64,000 nt of DNA from JAJDAT01 sp964344185. GTDB taxonomy: Bacteria; Nitrospinota; Nitrospinia; Nitrospinales; JAJDAT01. Positions 44,212 to 52,307 of this stretch are shown here, one piece after another. The stretch is taken from positions 210,760 through 274,759 of the forward strand of contig CAYFMN010000002.1 in the NCBI GenBank assembly GCA_964344185.1. The letters run 5' to 3'. The notes beneath the pieces were generated by a model. The model did not search any database and was not told the DNA's origin. It was given only the letters and a program-made list of their open reading frames with translations. Position numbers and translations under genes: made by a program. Each line of letters starts with the position of its first letter. Position 1 is the stretch's first letter.

Positions 44212-47038
44212 TTAATTGGATTTAAAAGACCCGTCTTTCAAGCTTTCTACCAAACTCTTTGGCAGGCTTTCTTTTAAACTACTCCAATCAGAGTCGTCAT
44301 ATCTTGCCCTATTCGCCCTGATATTTTCCAATGTGATCGAACTTTGATCTTGATAACGTTTAGAAGGAGCTATGGTCTCAACCGCCATCAACAACAAACC
44401 CTTCATTTTTTCCCACTGGTCTTGCCCTGCGCAAGCGTTTGCCAACCCATTATAAGCGTTTTCAATTTGATCGATATTTTCGGACTTTTTACCTTTTTCC
44501 AAAGCCGTCGCAAAGTTCTTGATCGCATCGTCCCAACTTTCCTTTTGCAAATACAGGTTGCCCAGGCAAAGATGCGATGCGACCGCTCCAGATTCGTCTT
44601 CGCGTTTCTCATCCGACTTAATCGCCAGTTCGTAACTTTCAATAGAGCTGTCCCAATTTTTAAGACCGCCATAAACGCCGCCGAGAAGTCTATAAACTTC
44701 GCCAAGTCTATTTTGTTCGCCGAGTTTTTCGCTCCATTCGATTGACTTTCGAAAACAATCAATAGCTTCTTGCTCGTTACCCGATTTTTGATTTGCTTTT
44801 CCAAAATTGCAATAGATACCTCCCAGCGTCTTATCTACCTCTGGGTAACCGCAAGAAATGTAAGCGTTAAAATTTTCCAGAGATGTCTCAAAATTTTCAA
44901 GCTTCAGNNNNNNNNNNGTTTAGCCGTCCCAGGGTTCCATAGCACAACGCCTTTTCTTTTTCATCAGCAAGAGGGTGATCATGCCACTGCGACAAAATTT
45001 TATCAGCCAATAGGGGATGCGAATTCGCCAGCTCATTCGCCATTTTTTTTGCCAAGTCGACAAAATTTGCATCGTCCTTTTGGCTTAAGAACATATTTGC
45101 AACGTTCTCAAACAAGGTCCAAACTTTACCGTTAGAAACATGCCCTAAATAACCGTCCAGAAATATTTCTAAAAATTCGGCGACATCGTCTTTATTTTCT
45201 CCCAACGCGGCGTATTCCAGGCAATCGGCTAAATAACAATAAGCGGATTTCGGATCGTTTTTGAGTTGAGCGTAAAACAACGCATAATAAAATTCAGAAA
45301 TCAGTTTCTGCCTGCCTTTTATTTCCTCTTCAGACATTAAAAATTTTGAACCAGTCGAATTCAAAAATTTATCGCGTAAAACCGGATGCACGAAAAACCG
45401 CAGAATCTCGTCCCCAGGTTCTTTTGTGGCGACCAGCATTCTTTTTTCCGACAACGCTTTTATGTCGGCGGCAAATCCCGATGGGTCTTTTTTTTGTTCC
45501 TGGCAAAAAGTCTGCCAAAAAGCTTCAAGCATTGGAGAGGCTAAGGAGCTATCTAAAAAAAGAGCGCGACTTTTCAATAACTCCAAACGATTTTTTGCCA
45601 ATTCTCCCAGGAAAAATTCTGTAACATTTTCTTCCCGAAGTTTTTTTAAAACCACTCGCCTTTCTACCTTTGTCCCCGCGTTGTGCGCGAACAAATTCAA
45701 TTCGAAAGGAATTCCTCCGCAAATTTCGGACATCTCCCACTTCTCTTCAAAAGGCAAACCGTTAAACTCTTTAAACGAATTTAAAAAAACAAGCCTCTCG
45801 TAATTTGTAAATTGATTTAGCAAAACCCAATCAAACTCTATTCCGTTGCTAAAAACGGCCGGTTTTTTTGCGACAAATAAAAATTTTGTTTTTGCCCCGG
45901 AATATTTGATCAAAGACTCAATAAAATCCTTTAGTAAAACATCGCCAACTCGACATTCATCGTCTAACCAATTTTCGAAGTTGTCGAACACAAACAAAAG
46001 AGAACGGTCGGTTAGCGCTTTGGCCAACGCTTGCGCTTTTCCTTCAGGGGTTGGATAGTCTTGCTGATTCCGAATAATTTGAGAAAGACCGCTTTCAGAA
46101 AAACGGTGAAATAATTTCTCAAGTTGATCTATTAAATCTCCGTAAGCCCCGTCGGAATACCCTCCTCCGTCCAGGAAAAATATTTTCTCAACAGCCAGCG
46201 CTTCGTCCATCGTCGTCAACAGGGTTGTTCCCAATTGGTGGGCAAAAAACGTTTTCCCTAATCCCGAAGCTCCGTAAACGCCAACCGCTTTCGTGCCGCC
46301 TTCTAAAACGGCTTCCACTCGCGCCATTGAGTCCCAACGGCCAATAAACCTTTGCGAACCCACTGGAGCCGCCGACGGTTCCGCCGCTTCTTGTATATTA
46401 AATAATGGATGTTTATCTTCAATCTCTTCTTTAAAAACGACTTTCTCCTCGCGCGAAAAAGCCGAAACCAAAAATGCGGCAGGCTCCGAATCTTCATCCA
46501 GCCCGACAAACGCTAAAGATTCTTCAACAGAGGTTGCTATTAGATCTTGTTTCATTCTCTCAACAAGTTCTTTAAAAAATTCAGACACTATTTTTGAGCC
46601 GTCTTGATTTTGAATGGAACCCGACAACACAACCGTTTTGGGAACTCCTTTTTTACTAAAAATCTCTCCCACTTCTTTTGAATCGTTTCCGGAATATCCT
46701 TCAACTGCAATCAATAATGGCGGACGGTTTTTAGGGAAAAAACCGGCGAAATCTTTTAACGAGAGAAACGTATCTATGTTTGAAGCGCTGTCTAATTTAA
46801 TCGAATAGTCTCCTTGAGAGTCCCTATCCCCCTCAAAATAAATAAAATCATATTGTCTTTTTTTTAATAACCGAGACAACGTTTCACGACATCCAAAATA
46901 AAACTCTTCTAAAACCAGATCGCCCTCGGTCAAAACCGGGTCCAATGCCTGGCACAAAGTTTTTTCTTTATCGTTTACGCGATCGCCGCAGGCAATCTTT
47001 AACATTTTAAAAGGACGATTAATGGTAAATTCTATCAA
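44212..47038 (-). CDS. STAND (NB-ARC-like) NTPase with CHAT-like N-terminus and C-terminal TPRs, interrupted by assembly gap
   Basis: One gene split by the N gap at 44908-44917. From TTG at 47038 (or ATG at 47005) residues about 62-178 resemble a CHAT/caspase-like fold but lack its His and Cys (YFEGDRDSQ and IAVEGYSG where GHG and NACES are expected). The NTPase has the P-loop YGASGLGKTFFA (about 256-263) and Walker B LLFVFDNFENWLD (about 348-360), with a GGIPFELNLFAHNAG GLPL-like motif. The remainder is helical and then TPRs. The TPR frame continues on the other side of the gap (LENFETSLENFNAYISCG to DGSFKSN, stop at 44212). Ten N shift the frame by one, so the true gap length differs. Total about 935 aa. 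Such proteins sense ligands and oligomerise. Confidence 0.82.
44908..44917. other. Assembly gap (10 N) inside the STAND NTPase gene
   Basis: The minus-strand frame is TPR-like on both sides (CYGTLGRLN before and LKLENFETSLENF after) but out of register by one base with 10 N counted. The placeholder length is therefore artificial. No sequence overlap is visible at the edges, unlike the gap at 17693. Confidence 0.9.
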
Positions 47039-47200
47039 AGCCTTCTGTACTCCCTTAAGAGGGTGAAAATCAACGCGCTTCGCGTCGTGTTATACTGTTT
47101 TTCCTGCAACAGTTAACTAAACCAAAACCAAGTAATTACAATATAATAACCTAGCCGGACAACCTTCAAAAATATATTACTAACGGTACTATACAAAACA

Positions 47201-48049
47201 ATGTCACAGAAATCTAACTCTCCTCGAGAAGTAATCGTAAAAAACATACGCATAGGCGGCAATAACCCAATTTCATTGATCGCGGGTCCATGCGTTATCG
47301 AATCGGAGGATCACGCTCTTAAAACTGCGGAGCGACTTAAGCAAATTTGTAGCGACGCAAATATCAATTTAATTTATAAATCATCTTATGATAAAGCAAA
47401 CAGGTCGTCATTAAACTATTTTCGAGGTCCAGGGTTAACGGAAGGACTACGCATATTAGAAAAAGTAAAGCAAAAACTGGATCTGCCTATCCTTTCAGAC
47501 GTACACAAAGAAGAAGAGGTCGACCCCGCTGCGGAAGTTTTGGACGTATTGCAAATACCGGCGTTTCTTTGCCGCCAAACCGACTTACTCGTTAAAGCTG
47601 GCAAAACTGGAAAAGCTATAAATGTAAAAAAAGGCCAGTTTATGGCCCCCTGGGACATGAAAAATATTCCTCCCAAAGTCGAATCAACGGGAAATCAAAA
47701 TATATTGCTAACCGAAAGAGGCGTTTCGTTTGGGTACAATAATTTGGTTGTCGATATGCGATCCCTCGTCGTTATGCGAAACTTGGGTTACCCCGTTATT
47801 TTCGACGCAACCCATAGCGTTCAATTACCAGGAGGTCAAGGGGACCGTTCGGGCGGTCAAAGAGAAATGGCGCCTCCCTTGATTCGCGGAGCCGTGGCGA
47901 TTGGTTGCGACGCGTTGTTTATGGAAGTTCATCCAGATCCCAATAATGCGCCTTCCGACGGCCCTAACATGATAAAGACAGAAGATCTTCCAAAATTATT
48001 AAAACAAATTAAAGCGTTAGATCAATTAAGATTGGAAAGCTTTCAATGA
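47201..48049 (+). CDS. kdsA: 3-deoxy-D-manno-octulosonate-8-phosphate synthase, metal-dependent type
   Basis: A 282-aa (beta/alpha)8 enzyme that condenses arabinose-5-phosphate with phosphoenolpyruvate in LPS inner-core synthesis. SLIAGPCVIESEDHAL at the start, YKSSYDKANRSSLNYFRGPG, LPILSDVHKEEEV, FDATHSVQLPGG and SGGQREMAPPLIRGAVAIG are characteristic. The Cys in AGPCVIES is the metal-ligand position (Asn in the metal-independent enterobacterial enzyme), so this is predicted to be the metal-dependent class. It overlaps the Kelch gene by four bases. Confidence 0.95.
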   Translation: MSQKSNSPREVIVKNIRIGGNNPISLIAGPCVIESEDHALKTAERLKQICSDANINLIYKSSYDKANRSSLNYFRGPGLTEGLRILEKVKQKLDLPILSDVHKEEEVDPAAEVLDVLQIPAFLCRQTDLLVKAGKTGKAINVKKGQFMAPWDMKNIPPKVESTGNQNILLTERGVSFGYNNLVVDMRSLVVMRNLGYPVIFDATHSVQLPGGQGDRSGGQREMAPPLIRGAVAIGCDALFMEVHPDPNNAPSDGPNMIKTEDLPKLLKQIKALDQLRLESFQ

Positions 48050-49011
48050 TGCGTCGATTCTTTTTCATCCTTATTGCGTTTTCGTTTATCTTCCTTTGCA
48101 AACCTCAACCTAGCAACTCTCAAAATCCAGGAACTTGGGAAGTTTTACCTCCGACTCCAACCGCCAGAACTGAAGCGGCAATCGCTATCCTGGATCAGAG
48201 AATTTACGTTATAGGAGGGTTTTCCCCGCAAGGAGTCACGGATTTGGTTGAGATTCTCGACGTAACCACGGGCGAATGGTTTGAGGGCGCCACTCTTCCA
48301 GAGGCAAGGCATCATGCCGCTATTGCGGTAACGAATGGCATCATATATATCATTGGAGGCTTTACTTCAGGCTTTTGGACTCCTGCGTCGGATGTTTTCG
48401 CTTATAATCCCAGCTCAAACCAATGGTCTAAAAAAACTTCTATGCCAACTCCGCGGGGAGCTTTGTCGGCTGGAGTAGTCGATGGAAAAATTTTCGCAGT
48501 TGGGGGAGCGAATAAAAAAACCTTTCGCTTAACCAATACGGGAGCCAATGAGATGTACGATCCAGAATCCAATCAGTGGACTTCGTTAGCTCCTTTGCTA
48601 ACGCCTCGCGATCATTTAACGGTCTCCTCTGTTAACGGGAAAATATACGCCATCGGAGGGCGGATCAACGTAGATTACAATCAAAATTTAAACGTCAACG
48701 AAGCTTTCAACCCAGAGACCAATACATGGTCGACATTAGCGCCATTGCCAACAGCCCGCAGCGGCATTACGTCGCAAGTTTTATATGGAAACATATTTGT
48801 ATTAGGCGGCGAATCTGGCGGAGGAACCTTTAAGGAAAACGAGGCGTACAATCCCGAAACGGATAATTGGGAGATTATGGAACCAATGCCAAAAGGACAA
48901 CACGGATTAGGCTCGGCCGTTCATGAAAACCAACTTCATGTTATAACGGGCGAGCCCAATCCGGGAGGAGGGGGTAGCAAATTTCACGCGGTTTTTAAAT
49001 TAGAACCGTAA
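48046..49011 (+). CDS. Secreted Kelch-repeat protein
   Basis: A 321-aa protein with a Sec signal peptide (hydrophobic to about residue 22; SNSQNPG follows) and five to six Kelch motifs of about 50 residues, each with the GG doublet and the spaced Y-W pair (for example AIAILDQRIYVIGGFS, then VEILDVTTGEWFEGATLPEA). It should fold as a beta-propeller in the periplasm or outside. Its ATG overlaps the kdsA stop (ATGA), so it is translated from the kdsA mRNA; the functional link is unclear. Confidence 0.9.
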   Translation: MMRRFFFILIAFSFIFLCKPQPSNSQNPGTWEVLPPTPTARTEAAIAILDQRIYVIGGFSPQGVTDLVEILDVTTGEWFEGATLPEARHHAAIAVTNGIIYIIGGFTSGFWTPASDVFAYNPSSNQWSKKTSMPTPRGALSAGVVDGKIFAVGGANKKTFRLTNTGANEMYDPESNQWTSLAPLLTPRDHLTVSSVNGKIYAIGGRINVDYNQNLNVNEAFNPETNTWSTLAPLPTARSGITSQVLYGNIFVLGGESGGGTFKENEAYNPETDNWEIMEPMPKGQHGLGSAVHENQLHVITGEPNPGGGGSKFHAVFKLEP

Positions 49012-49020
49012 TTTATTTTT

Positions 49021-49048
49021 ACAGGTCGAACCTGCTATTTCCTTTTTA
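49021..49048 (+). terminator. Weak terminator-like hairpin after the Kelch gene
   Basis: CAGGT-CGA-ACCTG (49022-49034) is a perfect 5-bp stem followed by a pyrimidine-rich run ending in TTTTT (49044-49048). The stem is short, so the call is tentative. Confidence 0.35.
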
Positions 49049-49058
49049 ACGGACCGGT

Positions 49059-49161
49059 GGCACTCCCGGATAAATTAATTCCCTGGTAAAAAATAATTCA
49101 TCCGGGGTAAGGAGGTGTGCCTGTCCGAATCTTCAATCACTAATAAGGCAAGGAGCGTGCC
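49059..49161 (+). ncRNA. Candidate structured RNA with two competing pairings
   Basis: GGCAC (49059-49063) and CCCGGAT (49065-49071) pair with ATCCGGG (49100-49106) and GTGCC (49117-49121), enclosing an AT-rich inner stem. The same GGCAC could instead pair with a second GTGCC (49157-49161) preceded by GGAG. The segment is GC-richer than the flanks and sits between convergent genes, with no coding frame. No known family (SRP, 6S, tmRNA, RNase P, common riboswitches) fits. Confidence 0.35.
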
Positions 49162-49300
49162 AAAACAAAAACAAACCTCTAAAAAACGTATAACTCGATA
49201 TATTATAACCAGTTATAGTGCTTCCATCTTTTTTCAAACTTCTTCTTTTAAAGCAAAATTGCGGAAAAAATGACCTAAAATTGTCAAAATTTTCCTCAAA

Positions 49301-50068
49301 TTATAAGCTTATGATAAATTTTTCCAGGAATTCAGTCATGTTTTTGACAGCTAAAGGCATTTGAGATTTTAAAGACATAGCCATCGGTATCAAGGAGGGA
49401 TTTGTCAAAATATACCATCCAGCCTTCACTTTTGAAACGTTGCCGTTTTCGTCAAAGCAAGGCGAGAAATTTGCCAGTTCTTGATCCACCGTATCCGATA
49501 TAACCCGAACAGAAACTAAAGGAATTGATTTTTGACTAGCGCCTTCCAACAAGGCAGACGTTTCCATATCAACGCCTAAAGCCGAGCATTGATCCCCTAA
49601 TTCTTTCTTTTTATCAGGAACGCAAACCGCTTGGTCCGAAGTTACTAGCGCTCCGGTGTGGACGGCAAATGAAAAACCGTCGGGCATATCCTTCGCCATG
49701 ACGATTTCTTTTGAGTTCAAGTTTTCCGTAGTATGCACTGCATAATCTCTACCGTTGGCCTTAAAAGCAATATCAATCACTTTGTCAGCGACCAGAACGT
49801 CGCCCAGTTTTAAGTTTAAACTAAGCCCTCCGGCAAAACCGCAAGAGATAATTAACGTTGGAGAATAAGCGTCGATGACCAGATCAAGAACGTTGCGAGC
49901 TCGGTTTTTACCCACACCTGATTGAACGACTAAAACTTCCCGCCCCAACCATGTCCCCAGGAATCCCTTCGCATTACCAAACGACGGCCGTTCGTTGATT
50001 TTCATTCGTTCTTTTATCAGCGAGGCTTCTTCTTTCATCGCCGCGATAATGCAAATCAATGACTTCAT
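49301..50068 (-). CDS. Nucleoside phosphorylase-family protein (MTA/SAH nucleosidase or HpnG-like)
   Basis: A 255-aa protein of the PNP/UDP phosphorylase fold: IIAAMKEEASLIKERM, VVQSGVGKNRARNVLD, TLIISCGFAGGLS and the ribose-binding LGVDMETSALLEGA (MEt motif), then VRVISDTVDQE with the catalytic Asp. It cleaves the N-glycosidic bond of a purine nucleoside, but methylthioadenosine/SAH nucleosidase, futalosine hydrolase and hopanoid-linked HpnG cannot be told apart from the motifs alone. mtnA at 59410 shows methionine salvage exists in the genome. It follows the secreted 197-aa gene by 38 bases. Confidence 0.82.
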   Translation of the reverse strand: MKSLICIIAAMKEEASLIKERMKINERPSFGNAKGFLGTWLGREVLVVQSGVGKNRARNVLDLVIDAYSPTLIISCGFAGGLSLNLKLGDVLVADKVIDIAFKANGRDYAVHTTENLNSKEIVMAKDMPDGFSFAVHTGALVTSDQAVCVPDKKKELGDQCSALGVDMETSALLEGASQKSIPLVSVRVISDTVDQELANFSPCFDENGNVSKVKAGWYILTNPSLIPMAMSLKSQMPLAVKNMTEFLEKFIISL

Positions 50069-50106
50069 AATTCTAAAAACATGGAAAAACGATACCAGCC
50101 TAAAGA

Positions 50107-50700
50107 TTATTTTTGGTATTTGTTTCTATTCACCAACCGTTTTGTTAAACAAGTTATTTTGCCTATAATTTCGGGCTCTTCGCCCGGAGTTTTAGCGTAT
50201 TCAAAGTTTATGGAAATTTTTATATCGCATGATCGAATACTTTCCCTTAAAGGGTCCGAAACTTCATACGCGCCATCTGAAGTCATTTCGCTTGAAACTC
50301 TTACTAATTTTTCAGGCGATCGCATTGTTTCCCAGGAAGCCGCCCCTTCATATACAAAACTCACTTTAGTCATACAACCACGCGCAAAAGTAGCTTCATA
50401 GGCGGAGTTCAATACTGGAGTTTGCGCGGGTTCCCCAAATCGATTTCTGGCAATATCAAACACTTGATCGTCAACAACTCCCCGAAGAGCTATCGTCGAC
50501 GATTTCATTATCCAGTTATTCGCGTTTATTACCTGAACTGCGACGTTAAATTGCGATTTTTCTCCTTTATCTTTTTTTTCTTTCAAGCACGGCGGCAATT
50601 CTTTTACTTGATCCATTCCCTCCGCTGATTTTTGGGAAACTCCTGAAAAAACCGACAAAAATATGATTAAAAAACTTAATGTAAGCGTTTTCATTGCCAT
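50107..50700 (-). CDS. Secreted 197-aa hypothetical protein
   Basis: 197 aa with a Sec signal peptide (MKTLTLSFLIIFLSVFSGVS). The mature part is beta-rich with three Cys (PPCLKEKK, FARGCMTKVSF, SIRSCDIKISINF, plus KITCLTKRL near the end), so disulfides are plausible. No family is recognised. The distribution of strands suggests an Ig-like or lipocalin-like envelope domain, but that is impressionistic. It is probably co-transcribed with the nucleosidase gene. The first Met pair (MAM) leaves the exact start open by two residues. Confidence 0.7.
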   Translation of the reverse strand: MAMKTLTLSFLIIFLSVFSGVSQKSAEGMDQVKELPPCLKEKKDKGEKSQFNVAVQVINANNWIMKSSTIALRGVVDDQVFDIARNRFGEPAQTPVLNSAYEATFARGCMTKVSFVYEGAASWETMRSPEKLVRVSSEMTSDGAYEVSDPLRESIRSCDIKISINFEYAKTPGEEPEIIGKITCLTKRLVNRNKYQK

Positions 50701-50773
50701 TGCCTCCTGTAAGAAGGTTTCTCTTTCTAAAAAAACTAATTCTTTTTTCTTCTAATACTTTAATTTTAATTAA

Positions 50774-50870
50774 AGGAGATCTCTAATAATTGGTATTTTT
50801 ACCGGTTTGCTATCGCCTGACCCTTGAGTTCAAGGGTCAGGTTACTGGTAAATCTAATTTTTTAATTGAG
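50774..50870 (-). repeat. Family-1 intergenic repeat, copy D (minus orientation, one end degraded)
   Basis: On the plus strand: AGGAGATCTCTAATAATTGG, then ACCGGTTTGCTATCG, then the perfect 9-bp hairpin CTGACCCTT-GAGTTC-AAGGGTCAG, and a decayed far end. The hairpin base pair that is G-C in copy A is A-T here, a compensatory change. Confidence 0.75.
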
Positions 50871-50888
50871 TCAATATATCAGAAGAAC

Positions 50889-51249
50889 TACTTATATTTA
50901 TAGTAGACGATTTAGAGGAGAATCGAAACCTACTGAAACAATATAGATTATCAAAGCTCCTCTACCAACAACGGCAAATAAGCGTTAAATCTCATAAAAT
51001 GAGGAGGTTCCGACCTAAAAACAACGGCTAGAAAATCGAGATAACACATCATGAAGAATGAAATGGAACACAGGACTTACTAATGAGGATACTTCAATTA
51101 CAGGCCACATGGCGATTATAGCAAACGTGTTTAGCGTCTTGACCCAAACGCCCTTTTAAAGAAAAATAGCCATTAGAATGCCAACCGCCTCTGAAATAGT
51201 AAAACTCTTCAGAATCTTGTTGATATTATTGAAATTAAAAAAATACCCA
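50889..51249 (+). pseudogene. Remnant of a REC-HD-GYP response regulator
   Basis: Translated fragments in order: LIFIVDDLEENRNLLKQYRL (50889 onward) reads as the start of a receiver domain. ITGHMAIIANVFSVLTQTPF (about 51097-51156) matches the HD-GYP segment GRIMAIADVFDALTxKRPYK. TLQNLVDIIEIKKIP (about 51204-51248) matches its closing HFDPxLVDIFLEIK. The pieces are separated by stops, frame changes and large deletions: about 360 bases remain of a gene that would be over 1 kb. RpfG-like proteins of this class hydrolyse c-di-GMP. Each match is weak by itself, but the collinear order supports the call. Confidence 0.5.
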
Positions 51250-51330
51250 GAGTAGGAAAAATTTACTTTATTACAGATTCCATTTAACAAAAATAACCAT
51301 CCTATTTTCCTACGTTTTAAAACTCAAAGT

Positions 51331-52164
51331 TTAAATGACTAAACTTGCAATACAAAGAGTTCCTAAGAAATTCTTTTCCACATCGTTTTTAAACGCGTCT
51401 TCGTCAGAAACATCCCACATTCCAACAGAATAAATTGAAAACTTTCGCGTCTGCATATGTTCGAAAATAGTAGAATCGGGATTAACTTTAAACCTTAGCT
51501 CTAAATCGTTTGTTGCCAACGGGCCTACATGCTTAGTGGCCAATTCATCTAAAACCTCTTCTTCAGCTTCCAACTCAATTAAATCTCCAACAAATTTTCC
51601 TATCAATTCTGCAGGTTCATATCCCATAAGCTTAAAAGCTTGGTTTGCAAAAATAATTTGACGATCCTCGTCTAATTCAAAAATTAGTTCTGGAATTTTT
51701 TCGACAATCGTTCTATAAGTTTTTTCACTTTGAGCAATTTTTTGCAATAAAGCTTCCTTTTCCTGATTTAACTTTTTAATGCGAATTTGGGTTTCAACCC
51801 GCGCCAATAATTCTTCGTGCTGAAACGGCTTGGTTACATAATCTATTGCCCCTAATTTAAATCCTTTAACTATGTCTTCTTGATCTGTTTTCGCCGTTAA
51901 AAAAATAATGGGAATATCTTTATCTTTGTCCACACCGCTCTTAATTTGTTTACATACCTCATAACCATCAATACCCGGCATCATAACATCGAGAAGAATC
52001 AAATCAGGATTTGCTTTTTTCAGAACCTTCAAAGCCATTTCCCCAGATAGCGCAACAAGCACTTCATAGCCCTGCTGCCCTAATATATCAGATAAAACAT
52101 TAACATTAGCATGGGTGTCGTCAACAACCAGAATTTTCATTTTTTCCGAAACAATTTCGTCCAT
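51331..52164 (-). CDS. REC-PAS protein, probably truncated hybrid kinase
   Basis: 277 aa: a receiver domain (about 8-125) with ILVVDDTHANVNV, phospho-Asp in LLDVMMPGIDG and Lys in YVTKPFQ, a short coiled coil (KKLNQEKEALLQKIAQSEKT) and a PAS domain (about 152-270) with IVEKIPELIFELDEDRQIIF, FKLMGYEPAELIGK. It ends LGTLCIASLVI, exactly where PAS domains of sensor kinases continue into the RDITERK linker and a HisKA domain. It is probably the surviving front half of a longer protein, next to another decayed regulator gene (50889-51249). A signalling role without kinase remains possible. Confidence 0.85.
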   Translation of the reverse strand: MDEIVSEKMKILVVDDTHANVNVLSDILGQQGYEVLVALSGEMALKVLKKANPDLILLDVMMPGIDGYEVCKQIKSGVDKDKDIPIIFLTAKTDQEDIVKGFKLGAIDYVTKPFQHEELLARVETQIRIKKLNQEKEALLQKIAQSEKTYRTIVEKIPELIFELDEDRQIIFANQAFKLMGYEPAELIGKFVGDLIELEAEEEVLDELATKHVGPLATNDLELRFKVNPDSTIFEHMQTRKFSIYSVGMWDVSDEDAFKNDVEKNFLGTLCIASLVI

Positions 52165-52307
52165 TGCTGTTCAGGCTTCAGGATTCTCACAAAAGTTTTA
52201 TGTATTCTCTTAATAGGATAATCCAATTCCACTGTAAATTTACAAACATTTTTTTCTTAATTAAGATAAATTACCGTTTTACGAATTATCACTAAAATGT
52301 AAATCTA

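Noticed and set aside
47072..47096. Palindrome ACGCG-CTT-CGCGT and TATACT between the STAND and kdsA genes as a promoter/operator.
   Set aside because: No matching -35 hexamer at the right distance; the palindrome is only 5 bp per arm.
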